DNA of 64,000 nt from Janthinobacterium agaricidamnosum NBRC 102515 = DSM 9628 (GCF_000723165.1 NZ_HG322949.1:725733-789732); one strand, 5' to 3'; shown: positions 27,383-36,972, numbered from the stretch's first letter. A program made the numbers and translations. The notes: generated from the letters alone by a model not told the origin.

Positions 27383-27688
27383 ATGAATGGGTCCAGTTTG
27401 ATTGGGAAGATTATAAACAATGCGCGCACAGGGGCAGCAGATTTTGCCGCTTCCGGAGGGGAAACGTGGTTTTTAGCCGTCTGCCGGCGCGTCAAGGCGG
27501 GAAAATGTTTTCAGAATGCTACCGGTGTACGGACGGCCGGGGCGCTTTGCGGCTTCAGCCCCGGCTTTTTGTATTCTGTCCCGCAAAACCGGCATTTCAT
27601 CGCAATCCGATGGCGAGCCGGGGAGCGTCTGGATAAAGTTCAACCATCGCAACACCACTCATTCACGATTCACTCAAAGGAAAACATC
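27383..27688. other. Divergent spacer upstream of argH and the small exported protein
   Basis: The 306-base spacer holds the argH promoter on one side and that of the small plus-strand gene on the other. A strong plus-strand terminator at 27536-27570 lies in its middle with no plus-strand gene before it (listed separately). No convincing protein-coding frame is seen. Confidence 0.5.
27536..27570 (+). terminator. Orphan Rho-independent terminator in the argH upstream spacer
   Basis: GCCGGGGC (27536-27543) pairs perfectly with GCCCCGGC (27558-27565) across a 14-base loop and is followed by TTTTT. It is oriented for plus-strand transcripts, yet no plus-strand gene lies upstream of it in the spacer. 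It could end a small RNA starting near 27400-27480, attenuate the gene at 27689, or stop antisense reading through argH. Confidence 0.7.
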
Positions 27689-27901
27689 ATGAACATCGCT
27701 AAAAACATGGAAGCCATTTTTGTCGCAGTCATCGTCCTGGCCGGCGCCTCGAACATGGTCAACGCGACAGCGCTGAAGCTGCATGCCGCCCCTGCTGCTG
27801 CACCGGCCGCCGCGCTGACCGTGGCCAGCATCGACGCCAACATGCATACCGTGACGGTGGTCGGCAAACGCTTGAGCGCCGCTGAAAAAGCCGTGCTGTA
27901 G
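27689..27901 (+). CDS. Small exported protein of unknown function (70 residues)
   Basis: The product starts with a charged stretch and a hydrophobic helix (MEAIFVAVIVLAGASNMV, with NATA as possible cleavage site), then an Ala/Pro linker and a short C-terminal part (VASIDANMHTVTVVGKRLS). AAAGGAAAA precedes the ATG. It probably goes to the periplasm. The VVGKRL ending recurs in small Oxalobacteraceae exported proteins as I remember, but no function is known. Confidence 0.65.
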   Translation: MNIAKNMEAIFVAVIVLAGASNMVNATALKLHAAPAAAPAAALTVASIDANMHTVTVVGKRLSAAEKAVL

Positions 27902-28006
27902 TCGCCCCGCGGTTTTGACGCCGCCGCATGCCGCGCCTTTCCGGAGAGGTTGCCAGCAGCTGGCCGCAGTTTTAAAAAGTTCTTGAGTCGTCGCACGGAG
28001 TGACCG

Positions 28007-28471
28007 ATGATTGCGTTTTATTTAACGCCTGTCACACTGCCCGCCATGCCCGACTTCACCATCAGTAGCGATCCAGCGGAACTCGACGTTCCCGCCATCC
28101 ACCATTTTTTGAGTACCCAATCGACCTGGGCGATCAACATCCCGCTCGCCACCGTCACGCGTGCGATCGACCATTCGCTGTGTTTCGGCGGCTACTTCGA
28201 TGGACGCCAGGTCGCGTTCGCCCGCGTGGTCACCGACTATGCCACCTTCGCCAACTTGGTAGATGTGTTCGTGCTGCCGGAATATCGCGGCCGCGGCTAC
28301 AGCAAGCTGCTGATGGCCGCCGTGTTCGGCCACCCGCAATTGCAGGGCTTGCGCCGCTTCACACTGGCCACTTTCGATGCGCACGGCTTGTACGCGCAAT
28401 TCGGTTTTGCGCCGCCGCAGCGCCCCGAACTGCTGATGGAGCGCTATTTCCCGCATCTTTACATCGATTGA
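28007..28471 (+). CDS. GNAT-family N-acetyltransferase
   Basis: The 154-residue protein has the GNAT acetyl-CoA motif VDVFVLPEYRGRGYSKLLM and a C-terminal AQFGFAPPQRPELLMER segment typical of a bacterial subgroup with unknown small substrates. I use ATG 28007 because GGAG at 27997-28000 precedes it. The family usually starts at the internal ATG 28046 (MPDFTIS), which lacks a ribosome site. It converges on the YfcC-type gene with only three bases between stops. Confidence 0.88.
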   Translation: MIAFYLTPVTLPAMPDFTISSDPAELDVPAIHHFLSTQSTWAINIPLATVTRAIDHSLCFGGYFDGRQVAFARVVTDYATFANLVDVFVLPEYRGRGYSKLLMAAVFGHPQLQGLRRFTLATFDAHGLYAQFGFAPPQRPELLMERYFPHLYID

Positions 28472-28474
28472 ACC

Positions 28475-29863
28475 TCACTGCCAATTCGTCAGCGCCGGCG
28501 GCACCAGCATTATCAGCGACATCACCAGATAAGCCAGTTGCAGCGGGATCATCCACTTGGCCCAGGTGATCCACGGTACCCGCGCCAGCGCCAGCACGCC
28601 GACGGTGATGCCCGACGTCGGTATCATCGGCGTGCTGAATTCGCCGAACTGGAACGCCAGGATCGCGGTCTGGCGCGACACGCCGACCAGGTCCGCCAGC
28701 GGCGCCATGATCGGCATCGTCAGCGCCGCCTGGCCGCTGCCGGAATGGATGAAGAAATTGATCACCGACTGGATCGCGAACATCTTTTGCGCCGCGAACA
28801 CCGGGCTGGACGACGCCACCAGCGGCATCAGCGCGTGCAGCATGGTGTCGATGATGTGCGCGTCGCGCGCCAGTATCATGGTGCCGCGCGCCAGCGCGAT
28901 CACCAGCGCGGTGCCGACCATGTCCCTGGCGCCCTGCATGAAGGCGTTGACGATGGCGTCCGAATCGAGCCGGCCGACCAGGCCGACCACGATGCCCATG
29001 ATGAGGAACAGCGTGGCGATTTCCTCGATGAACCACTGGTACTTGATGACGCCGAATACCATCGTCAGCAGGGTCGCCATGAACATCCACAGCACCAGCC
29101 GGTGACGGCCGGTCATGCCGTGGAAGTCGCTGAAGTCCAGCGTCTGTTCGCGGCGTTTTTCACAGTCAAGCCGGTAGGTCGGGCTTTTCTCAGGGTGTTG
29201 CTTGACCTTGGCCGCATACATCATCAGGAATGCGATGGTCAGCGCGGTGGCGATGACCCATACGACGAAGCGGTAGCCCATGCCGGAAAACACCGGCACG
29301 CCGGCGATGCCCTGCGCGATGCCGACGTTGAACGGGTTCAGGAAGGCGGCGCCGAAGCCCACTTGCGAACCGACGAAGGGGATCGACACGCCGACAATCG
29401 TATCGTAGCCGAGCGCCAGCGCCAGCGGCACGAAGATCAGGATGAACGGGATCGCTTCCTCGTTCATGCCAAAGGTGGCGCCGCCCAGCGAAAACATGGT
29501 GACGAACACCGGGATCAGGGCGACCCGCACGAAGCGCGAGCTGGTGTGCGCCTTGGCCACCGATTTGATCATCGCATCGATCGCCTCGGTTTTTTGCAGC
29601 ACCGCGAAGGCGCCGCCGACGATCAGGATGAAGCCGATGATCAGCGCCGCCTCGACGAAGCCCTTGATCGGCGCCATCATCAGCGCGACAAACCCTTGCG
29701 GCTGGCTGGCCACATAGTGGAAAGTGGCCGGATCGACCAGCTGCTTGCCATTGACCAGGTGGGTGTCGTACTTCCCGCCCGGCACCAGCCAGGTCGACAT
29801 CGCGATCATCGCCAGGATCGCGAACAGCAGGACGAAGGTGTGCGGCAGCTTGATTTTTTTCAT
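28475..29863 (-). CDS. YfcC/DcuC-type inner-membrane carrier
   Basis: The 462-residue polytopic protein (about 12 hydrophobic segments) matches the YfcC family: MKKIKLPHTFVLLF at the start, GGATFGMNEEAIPF, VPFVGSQVGFGAAFLNPFN-like loop and the C-terminal SVINFFIHSGSGQAALTMP motif. Such carriers move amino acids or dicarboxylates. It is 12 bases downstream of the aspartoacylase-family gene on the same strand, so the two are an operon. The probable cargo is aspartate, arginine or a dipeptide (inference from the locus). Confidence 0.85.
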   Translation of the reverse strand: MKKIKLPHTFVLLFAILAMIAMSTWLVPGGKYDTHLVNGKQLVDPATFHYVASQPQGFVALMMAPIKGFVEAALIIGFILIVGGAFAVLQKTEAIDAMIKSVAKAHTSSRFVRVALIPVFVTMFSLGGATFGMNEEAIPFILIFVPLALALGYDTIVGVSIPFVGSQVGFGAAFLNPFNVGIAQGIAGVPVFSGMGYRFVVWVIATALTIAFLMMYAAKVKQHPEKSPTYRLDCEKRREQTLDFSDFHGMTGRHRLVLWMFMATLLTMVFGVIKYQWFIEEIATLFLIMGIVVGLVGRLDSDAIVNAFMQGARDMVGTALVIALARGTMILARDAHIIDTMLHALMPLVASSSPVFAAQKMFAIQSVINFFIHSGSGQAALTMPIMAPLADLVGVSRQTAILAFQFGEFSTPMIPTSGITVGVLALARVPWITWAKWMIPLQLAYLVMSLIMLVPPALTNWQ

Positions 29864-29875
29864 CGCGGCGACCTG

Positions 29876-30994
29876 TTATTGGCTCAGCAGCGAGCCGGCG
29901 CGGAAGGCCGTGGCGCCGGCGACCTTGCCGACGTTCATGCCGCGCAACACGTGGCGATGCGCGCTGCGGCCAAAGAACACCCCGTCCACGCTGCAGCGCA
30001 GCGCGGTGACGGCGCCGCCGACCGGATCGATCAGGTCGGCCAGCGCATCGCCGGCCCGCAGCCGTTCGCCGAGCGTCCGGGTGTACACCAGTATGCCCGA
30101 GTGCGGCGCGATGATCGGCTCCACGCCGGCCAGCGGCGTCGCCTCGCATAATGCCTCAGGCAGCGCGCCGGCGTCGATCTTCAGCACGCCGTTGAGCGCC
30201 AGGAAGCGCAGCAGGCCTTGCGCATCCTGTTGCGCCAGTGGATAGCCGACTTCCATTTCGCCGCGCAGTTCGACGGTGACCGACAGGCACGCGGCCGGAA
30301 TCGGATAACGGCCGTCGAAATGCGCATCGAGATCCCACCACAAGCGGCTGCACGCTTCGTCGAACGGTTCCCCGCCGGCTTCCCGCTCCAGCAGCACCGC
30401 GTGCGCGCCCAGCAGCGCCGACAATGGCGCGACCGCGTCGGCCAGCGGCGTGCCGGCATACAGATGCAGCACCGCCTCGTTATCGCAATGCAGGTCGAGC
30501 ACGATGTCGGCGTCGATGGCCAGGCCCATCAGGATTTTTTTCAGCGCTTCGGCGTCGGTTTGCGGTGCCCAGTCGGCGATCGCGCGGCGTGCATGGCGCC
30601 GGATGGCGGCGACATTGTGTTGCGCATCGGCGCCGAGCTCACCGGCCAGCGTGGTCTTTAATTCATTGGCGACGTGGCGGTAGGCGCGGTTGAAGTTGAT
30701 GCCGGTGCTCAGGTCGAAACGGCCGAACGGCGCGCCGTGGATCGCCTGCGCCAGGCCGATCGGATTGGCGGCCGGCACCAGGATGATTTCACCGGCGATC
30801 TTGCCGTCCGCTTCCAGCTCCAGCAAGCGGCGGCGCAGGAATTGCGCCACCAGCATGCCCGGCACTTCATCGGCGTGCAGCGCGGCCTGGATGTACACCT
30901 TCTTGCCGCTGCCCGGCACGCCAAAATGAAGACTGGTGAGTTGATAAGCCGCGCTGGCGTGCGGCGCGGAGACCGGATGAGTGTGTGCTTGCAT
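29876..30994 (-). CDS. Succinylglutamate desuccinylase/aspartoacylase-family zinc hydrolase
   Basis: The 372-residue cytosolic enzyme has the M14-like zinc site of this family: His and Glu in ALHADEVPG (near residue 40), NFNRAYR as substrate Arg/Asn motif, and the third ligand in DIVLDLHCDN. It removes acyl or aspartyl groups from amino acids. Next to a cyanophycinase and transporters, a beta-aspartyl dipeptide hydrolase role is attractive (inference). No signal peptide, so it acts after uptake. Confidence 0.85.
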   Translation of the reverse strand: MQAHTHPVSAPHASAAYQLTSLHFGVPGSGKKVYIQAALHADEVPGMLVAQFLRRRLLELEADGKIAGEIILVPAANPIGLAQAIHGAPFGRFDLSTGINFNRAYRHVANELKTTLAGELGADAQHNVAAIRRHARRAIADWAPQTDAEALKKILMGLAIDADIVLDLHCDNEAVLHLYAGTPLADAVAPLSALLGAHAVLLEREAGGEPFDEACSRLWWDLDAHFDGRYPIPAACLSVTVELRGEMEVGYPLAQQDAQGLLRFLALNGVLKIDAGALPEALCEATPLAGVEPIIAPHSGILVYTRTLGERLRAGDALADLIDPVGGAVTALRCSVDGVFFGRSAHRHVLRGMNVGKVAGATAFRAGSLLSQ

Positions 30995-31270
30995 GGGCGG
31001 GGGGCATCCTGGTGAGTTTATCGTTAATTTCCGCTTGGTTATGTGGCATTATTTCACGAAGTAAATCAATGCCGGATCTTTTTGAAAAAAGCTGTTGAAT
31101 TTTAGTTTTGATATGCGTAGCCTGACTGCATGGCGGCGGGTGCGGTTGTCCGCACCGTCCGAGGCAGTCCCCCAAAAAACAGCGGCGCCTAGAAAATAGA
31201 AATAGCAGGTATGAGCAGGTAATAAAAACAAGTAAACAATAAAGTAAACCATACCCTGGGGAGTATCTCA
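30995..31270. promoter_or_regulatory. Divergent control region between hydrolase/carrier operon and TonB receptor
   Basis: The 276-base spacer drives two divergent units that seem to serve one pathway. The part 31060-31120 and 31190-31245 is AT-rich. GGGGAG at 31258-31263 is the receptor's ribosome site. I found no Fur box and no clear operator dyad. Confidence 0.45.
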
Positions 31271-34039
31271 ATGCATCAATTATGCTGGCGCGCTGTTGCG
31301 TCAGGTCCATTCGCGCCACGTCCATCCATGCTGAGCCGCTCGATACGCGTTGCGCTCGGCTTGGGCGCCGCCGTCGCGCTGCTCGGACACGAGGCGGCCG
31401 CGCAGTCGTCCGATTCAGCCACGGCCGCGGTCAACATGCCGCGCGTCGAAATCACCGGTTCGGCGATCAAGCGGGTCGAATCCGAAACCGCGCTGCCGGT
31501 GCAGGTCATCACCCGCGCCGATATCGAGAAAGCCGGCGTCACCACCGCCGCCGAATTGATGGCGCGCGTGTCGGCCAACGTCGGCGGCCTGACCGACGGC
31601 GCCAGCATCAATGTCGGCGGCGACCAGCGCGGCTTCAACAGCGCCAACCTGCGCGGCATCGGCACCTCGTCGACGCTGGTGCTGCTGAACGGCCGGCGCA
31701 TGGCCAACTTCGCGTCGCCGGGCGACGATGCCGGGGTCGACTTGAACAATATCCCGGCCGCCGCATTGCAGCGCGTCGAAGTGCTGCTCGACGGCGCGTC
31801 GGCGCTGTACGGCACCGACGCCATCGGCGGCGTGATCAACTTCATTACGCGCAAGGACTTCCAGGGCGTCGAATTGAACGCCTATGGCAGCGGCACGCAA
31901 GAGGGCGGGGCCGGCAAGCGCACCGCGACCATCAGCGCCGGCACCGGCGATTTGTCGCGCGACGGCTATAACGTGTTTGCGGTACTCGACACCCAAAGCA
32001 CCGGCAGTCTCAGCACGTCGCAGCGCAAGTTCATCCCGAACCTGCACATTCCGGAACGCCTCGGCCATTTGCTGTCGAGTTATACCAGCCCGGCGAATAT
32101 CCGCCTCAGCAGCGACCAGCGCGATTATTTGCAAAGCATCGGCTTCCAGATCAACGGCAAGCCGATCACCAACCGCCAGATCAACCTGTCGGTGCCGGGC
32201 TGCAGCGGACCGGCGAATCTCTATCTGCCGGCCGGCACCGGCGGCGTCGATGGCTGCACCTACAATTACATGGGCGACACCGAGCTGTATCCGGAATCGA
32301 GCAAGCAGAATTTGCTGACGCGTGGCGTGCTGCAATTGAGCCCCGAGCATCAGCTGTATGCCGAAGTGGCGCTGAGCAGTTCGCGTACCAATTATGTCGG
32401 TTCGGCGGCGCGGGTAACCGCCAGCATCGATTACAGCAAGGTGCCGCAACTGGCCAACAGCGGTCTCGACAGCACCGGCGACAGCGAGCTGCAACTGCGC
32501 ATGCGCCTTGGCGAAGCGGGCCGCCGCACCAGCGAACTGACCAGCGAAAGCCAGCGCTACGTGGTCGGCCTGAGCGGCGTCGCCGGCGGCTGGGATTACG
32601 ACATCGGCTTGAACCACAGCGTCAACACCATCAAGGACAAGGATACCCACGGCTACGTATTGAAGGACCAACTGCTGCAAGGGATCGCCGATGGCTTGAT
32701 CAATCCTTTCGGCCCGTCCGGTCCGCAAGGCCGCGCGCTGCTCGACAGTATCCAGGTCAACGACGATGTGCGCCACGCGCGCGGCAGCATGGACTCGCTC
32801 GACTTCAAGGTGTCGCGCGGCTTGATGGCGCTGGGCGGCGGCGACCTGGCGCTGGCGCTCGGCGGGGAGCTGCGCCGCGAGCGCACCGCCTTCACGCCGT
32901 CGGCGCTGCTGATGAGCGATAACATCAATAACGACGATGCGCCGGAAGGCGGCGCCGGCACCAGCGACAGCCGCAATGTGGCGGCGGTATATGGTGAATT
33001 GCTGCTGCCGTTCAGCAAGCAGTGGCAAGCGCAATTGTCCGGCCGCTACGACCGTTATCAAGCCATCGGCGGCGCGCTGAGCCCGAAAATCGGCGTTACC
33101 TATACGCCGGCCAGGGACGTGCTGCTGCGCGCATCGGCCGGCAAGGGTTTCCGCGCGCCATCGATGTCGGACTTGCACCGGCCGACCGTGTACGGCCAGA
33201 GCGCGACCCTGCCCGATCCGGTGTATTGCGCGACGGTCAATAATAATTACGCCGATTGCGCCAACAACTGGGATACCCGGCGTTACAGCAACGCCAATTT
33301 GAAACCGGAGCGCAGCCGCCAATTCTCGCTGGGCGCGGTGCTCGAGGGCAGCCCGTACTGGAGCACCAGCCTGGATTACTGGAACATCAGGCGCACCGAC
33401 TTGATCAGCGAAATCGGCGACGACATAATCCTGGCCAATCTCGACAAGTACGGCAGCCTGGTGCACCGCAATCGCGACAACGAGATCGACTACATCGAAC
33501 TGCGCAAGGAAAATCGCGGCGCGCAACTGGCGTCCGGCCTCGACCTGACGCTCGACCTGCACAGCCCGACCACCGGGTGGGGACGTTTCGGCGCGCATGT
33601 CAACGGCACCTATGTGCTGGACTCGAAAATCCAGACCAGCGCCGGCGACGCCTATATCAGCAACCTGAATCAATTCGTCACCGACAGCGTGGTGCAGCGC
33701 TGGCGCCACACCATCACGCTGGACTGGGACCGCGGCGCCTATTCGGCCAGCCTGTCGAATACCTTCTCGAGCGGCTACCAGGACCAGAACTCGGCCATCA
33801 ATCTCGACGACGGCAGCGTGGTGGCGGCCAACCAGGTCAAGGCGTATTCGATCTGGGACATGTCCGGCGCCTATGCGGTGAACCAGCACTTCAAGCTGCG
33901 GGCAGGCATCCAGAACTTGTTCAATACCAGCCCGCCCTACTCGAATCAAGCTTATTATTTCATTTCAGGCTACGATCCGAGCTACACCGATCCGCGCGGC
34001 CGGCGCTTCTATGCGTCGGCCAATTACGTCTTTAAGTAA
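31271..34039 (+). CDS. TonB-dependent outer-membrane receptor, probably for oligopeptide
   Basis: The 922-residue receptor has a signal sequence (hydrophobic core ALGLGAAVALLG, cleavage after EAAAQ), a plug domain (VITRADIEKAG, LRGIGTSSTLVLLNGRR, VEVLLDGASALYGTDAIGG) and a 22-strand barrel ending near YANYVFK. ATG 31271 has GGGGAG 7 bases before it; an internal ATG at 31328 would give a shorter signal. Barrel and plug resemble the oar/peptide-type group rather than siderophore receptors, and no Fur box is seen. It is followed by an exported cyanophycinase, so the cargo may be a cyanophycin fragment (inference). Confidence 0.9.
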   Translation: MHQLCWRAVASGPFAPRPSMLSRSIRVALGLGAAVALLGHEAAAQSSDSATAAVNMPRVEITGSAIKRVESETALPVQVITRADIEKAGVTTAAELMARVSANVGGLTDGASINVGGDQRGFNSANLRGIGTSSTLVLLNGRRMANFASPGDDAGVDLNNIPAAALQRVEVLLDGASALYGTDAIGGVINFITRKDFQGVELNAYGSGTQEGGAGKRTATISAGTGDLSRDGYNVFAVLDTQSTGSLSTSQRKFIPNLHIPERLGHLLSSYTSPANIRLSSDQRDYLQSIGFQINGKPITNRQINLSVPGCSGPANLYLPAGTGGVDGCTYNYMGDTELYPESSKQNLLTRGVLQLSPEHQLYAEVALSSSRTNYVGSAARVTASIDYSKVPQLANSGLDSTGDSELQLRMRLGEAGRRTSELTSESQRYVVGLSGVAGGWDYDIGLNHSVNTIKDKDTHGYVLKDQLLQGIADGLINPFGPSGPQGRALLDSIQVNDDVRHARGSMDSLDFKVSRGLMALGGGDLALALGGELRRERTAFTPSALLMSDNINNDDAPEGGAGTSDSRNVAAVYGELLLPFSKQWQAQLSGRYDRYQAIGGALSPKIGVTYTPARDVLLRASAGKGFRAPSMSDLHRPTVYGQSATLPDPVYCATVNNNYADCANNWDTRRYSNANLKPERSRQFSLGAVLEGSPYWSTSLDYWNIRRTDLISEIGDDIILANLDKYGSLVHRNRDNEIDYIELRKENRGAQLASGLDLTLDLHSPTTGWGRFGAHVNGTYVLDSKIQTSAGDAYISNLNQFVTDSVVQRWRHTITLDWDRGAYSASLSNTFSSGYQDQNSAINLDDGSVVAANQVKAYSIWDMSGAYAVNQHFKLRAGIQNLFNTSPPYSNQAYYFISGYDPSYTDPRGRRFYASANYVFK

Positions 34040-34166
34040 GAACCGCAGCACCGCAGTACCGCAGCACCGCATCAAGCAAGCAGGCAATTTTCGAGCAGTT
34101 TTTTTGAGCAATCGTTTTGATGAGGACGGCGCCCCGACCATGCGCCGTCCTGGTCGGAAAGGCATC

Positions 34167-35426
34167 ATGAAAGCATCTGGAATATCGCTACAACGAGTTG
34201 CTGCGGCGTGGCTGTTTGCGCTGCTGGGAGTGTGCCTGCAAGCGGCGGCCGCGCCGGCGCCGGCGGTGCCGTCGTTCGGCGCGGCGCCGCGCGGCACGCT
34301 GGTGATCATCGGCGGCGGCCTGCGCGCCGATAACGCCGAAGTGTGGCAGCGCATCGTCAAGCTGTCGGGCGGCAAGGGGGCGCGCATCGCGGTGCTGGCG
34401 TCGGCCTCGATCAACCCCGAAAAATCCGGCGCCAGCATCGTCGGCAAATTGAACCAGTACGGCGCCGACGCGTTCTTCGTGCCGCTCGGCGTCAAGCTGG
34501 CCGGCAGCGATTACCGCAAGGCGGCCGAAGACCCGGCCGTGGTGGCGCAAATCCGTTCCGCCAGCGGGATTTATTTCGCCGGCGGCGACCAGGGCCGCAT
34601 CACCCAGGCGCTGGTGCGTACGGACGGCAGCCGCACCGCCGCGCTCGACGCGATCTGGTCGGTGTACCGGGGCGGCGGCGTGATCGCCGGTTCCAGCGCC
34701 GGCGCGGCGATCATGAGCACCACGATGTTCTACGACGCCAAGCCGGTGCTGGACATGCTCAAGATGGGCATCACCGAAGGCAGGGAAATCGCACCGGGCC
34801 TGGGTTTCATCGGCAGCGACGTGTTCGTCGACCAGCACTTGCTGGTACGCGGCCGCTTTGCGCGGATGATCCCGGTGATGCTGAAAAAGGGTTATCACAT
34901 CGGCCTCGGCATCGATGAAAACAGCGCCATGATCGTCGACGCCGGGCGCGACGTCGAAGTGATCGGCTACAGCGGCGCCTTGCTGATCGACCTGTCCGAC
35001 GCGCTGACCGACCGCGGCATCAAGAACTTCAATATCAGCAACGCGGCGATCAGCTACCTGGACCGGGGCGACAAATTCAACCTGATCACGCGCATCTTCA
35101 CGCCGTCGCCGGACAAGGCCGACAACAAGCTCGACCCGAACCAGCCGGACATGCGCGAACCGGTGTTCACCAACGATATCCTCGGCAATAATGCGGTGCT
35201 CGACCTGATGGGCAACCTGATCGACAATGCCCAGCAAGAAGCGATCGGCATCGCCTTCGGCAATCCGCGCGACCCGTATCCCGACCTGGGCTTCGAGTTC
35301 AGGTTCAGCAAGACCGTCAACAGCGTCGGTTACAGCTCGACCGAGGCGGAAGCGTATTCGGTGCTCAAGCTGCGGCTCGACATCCGCCCGATCCAGCTGC
35401 GCCAGCCCTTGTACCGCTACAAATAG
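34167..35426 (+). CDS. Exported cyanophycinase (peptidase family S51)
   Basis: Residues about 1-27 (ISLQRVAAAWLFALLGVCLQAAAA) form a Sec signal, so the enzyme leaves the cytosol. The 419-residue protein has the S51 elements: GTLVIIGGGLR, YFAGGDQGRITQAL, nucleophile Ser177 in AGSSAGAAI, and DQHLLVRGRFARM with the conserved His. Family knowledge: the enzyme cuts cyanophycin to beta-Asp-Arg dipeptides. ATG 34167 is chosen (GGAAAGG before it); ATG 34140 is also in frame. The C-terminal 120 residues extend beyond the core domain, as in extracellular CphE-type enzymes. Confidence 0.9.
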   Translation: MKASGISLQRVAAAWLFALLGVCLQAAAAPAPAVPSFGAAPRGTLVIIGGGLRADNAEVWQRIVKLSGGKGARIAVLASASINPEKSGASIVGKLNQYGADAFFVPLGVKLAGSDYRKAAEDPAVVAQIRSASGIYFAGGDQGRITQALVRTDGSRTAALDAIWSVYRGGGVIAGSSAGAAIMSTTMFYDAKPVLDMLKMGITEGREIAPGLGFIGSDVFVDQHLLVRGRFARMIPVMLKKGYHIGLGIDENSAMIVDAGRDVEVIGYSGALLIDLSDALTDRGIKNFNISNAAISYLDRGDKFNLITRIFTPSPDKADNKLDPNQPDMREPVFTNDILGNNAVLDLMGNLIDNAQQEAIGIAFGNPRDPYPDLGFEFRFSKTVNSVGYSSTEAEAYSVLKLRLDIRPIQLRQPLYRYK

Positions 35427-35439
35427 CAAAATCCCGGCG

Positions 35440-35468
35440 TTCCAAAAGTGGCGCCGGGTCGCTACAAT
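35440..35468 (+). promoter_or_regulatory. Candidate sigma-70 promoter of the M64 peptidase gene
   Basis: TTCCAA at 35440-35445 and TACAAT at 35463-35468 are separated by 17 bases, an ideal spacing with a good -10 and weak -35. It lies just after the cyanophycinase stop and 39 bases before the M64 start, so this peptidase can be expressed on its own. Confidence 0.5.
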
Positions 35469-35506
35469 GTCCGATCGGCGATCCGCCCATCATGCAAGGA
35501 CTATTT

Positions 35507-36949
35507 ATGCGCCCGACCACTTTCCGATTTTTTAGCGGCGTGTTGCTGGCCGCCTGCGGCCTGGCCCATGCGGCACAGGCGACTGCGCCGCCGCCTGCAC
35601 CGCCGCCGGCGACGGTGCGCGTCGACTACCAGCACAGCGGCAACGCGCTGTCCGACCAGTATGCGATGGAGCGGGTGGTGATCGAACCGCTGCCGTGGCC
35701 GGGCGATATGTCGCGCACGCTGGACCACACCAACCGCGGCAACAACCGGGTCGAGGTGGTCGACGCCAGGACCGGCGCGCTGCTGTATTCGCGCGGGTTC
35801 AATACCGTCTTCGGCGAATGGCGCAGCACCGAGGAAGCGAACAAGACCAGCCGCGGCTTCGAGGAATCGGTGCGGTTTCCGAAACCGGACCGGCCGGTGC
35901 GCGTGCGCATCCTGAAGCGCGACGAGCGCAATCAATTTTCGGTCGCGTGGAGCGCCGAGGTCGATACCGACGGCCCGGACGTGATCCGCAAGCAGGGCCC
36001 GGCGCCGGCTAAGTTGATCCCGATCCGCGTCAACGGCCCGTCGCCGGACAAGGTCGACTTGCTGATACTCGGCGACGGCTACACCAAGGCCGACATGCCG
36101 AAATTCGAGGCCACCGCGCGCCGCATGGCCGACCATTTGTTTACCGTATCGCCATTCCGCGAACGGGCCGGCGATTTCAATGTGTGGGCAATGGCGGCGC
36201 CGACCCAGGAATCGGGCGTGTCGCGGCCATCGACCGGTCTGCACCACGCCTCGCGGCTGGGTGCGCGCTACGACATCTTCGGCAGCGAACGCTATGTGCT
36301 GACCACCGACAATCGCGCGCTGCGCGAACTGGCGCAATACGCGCCGTATGAATTCATCGAAATCCTGGTCAATAACGACACCTACGGCGGCGGCGGCATC
36401 TTCGGCCAGTTCAGCACGGCGGCGGCGAATAACGACTGGGCCAACTACCTGTTCGTGCATGAATTCGGCCACCATTTCGCCGGCCTGGCCGACGAGTACT
36501 ACACCTCGCCGGTGGCGTATCAGTCGAGCGGCGCGCGTCCGGAACCGTGGGAGCCGAACGTCACCGCGCTGCACGATCCGGCGAATTTGAAATGGACGGA
36601 CCACGTCAAGGCCGGCACGCCGCTGCCGACCGCATGGCCGAAGGCGGAGTATGAAGAAGCTTCGCGCGCATACCAGAAAGAGCGCGCCGCGCTGCGCCAG
36701 GAAAACCGTCCCGAATCGGAAATGAGCGCCTTGTTCCAGCGCGACTTGAAACAGACTGCGGAACTGTTTTCGCGCGCGCCGCACCAGCATCAGGTGGGCG
36801 CGTTCGAAGGCGCCAACTACGAAGCCAGCGGGTATTACCGGCCCGAGATGCAATGCATCATGTTCGACCGCAGCGGCCAATTCTGCTCGGTGTGCCAGGA
36901 CGCGATCAGCACCATCATTGACTTGTATTCGCGGCCTTTAAGCCGGTAA
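35507..36949 (+). CDS. Exported M64-family (IgA-peptidase-like) metallopeptidase
   Basis: The 480-residue protein has a signal peptide (FFSGVLLAACGLAHAAQA) and the M64 catalytic region: VDLLILGDGYTKADMPKF, then zinc motif His318-Glu319-xx-His322 in HEFGHHFAGLADEYY. The N-terminal M64N-like beta domain (about 40-165) is present. The C-terminus has Cys-containing QCIMFDRSGQFCSVC. ATG 35507 is preferred over 35492 because AAGGA precedes it. It is collinear with the cyanophycinase. Substrate unknown; it acts outside the inner membrane. Confidence 0.9.
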   Translation: MRPTTFRFFSGVLLAACGLAHAAQATAPPPAPPPATVRVDYQHSGNALSDQYAMERVVIEPLPWPGDMSRTLDHTNRGNNRVEVVDARTGALLYSRGFNTVFGEWRSTEEANKTSRGFEESVRFPKPDRPVRVRILKRDERNQFSVAWSAEVDTDGPDVIRKQGPAPAKLIPIRVNGPSPDKVDLLILGDGYTKADMPKFEATARRMADHLFTVSPFRERAGDFNVWAMAAPTQESGVSRPSTGLHHASRLGARYDIFGSERYVLTTDNRALRELAQYAPYEFIEILVNNDTYGGGGIFGQFSTAAANNDWANYLFVHEFGHHFAGLADEYYTSPVAYQSSGARPEPWEPNVTALHDPANLKWTDHVKAGTPLPTAWPKAEYEEASRAYQKERAALRQENRPESEMSALFQRDLKQTAELFSRAPHQHQVGAFEGANYEASGYYRPEMQCIMFDRSGQFCSVCQDAISTIIDLYSRPLSR

Positions 36950-36972
36950 TTCTTCCCGGTAAAAGATAGCGA

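Noticed and set aside
31020..31260. Possible Fur box before the TonB receptor at 31271
   Set aside because: No 19-base window resembles the consensus, unlike the clear sites near 45050.
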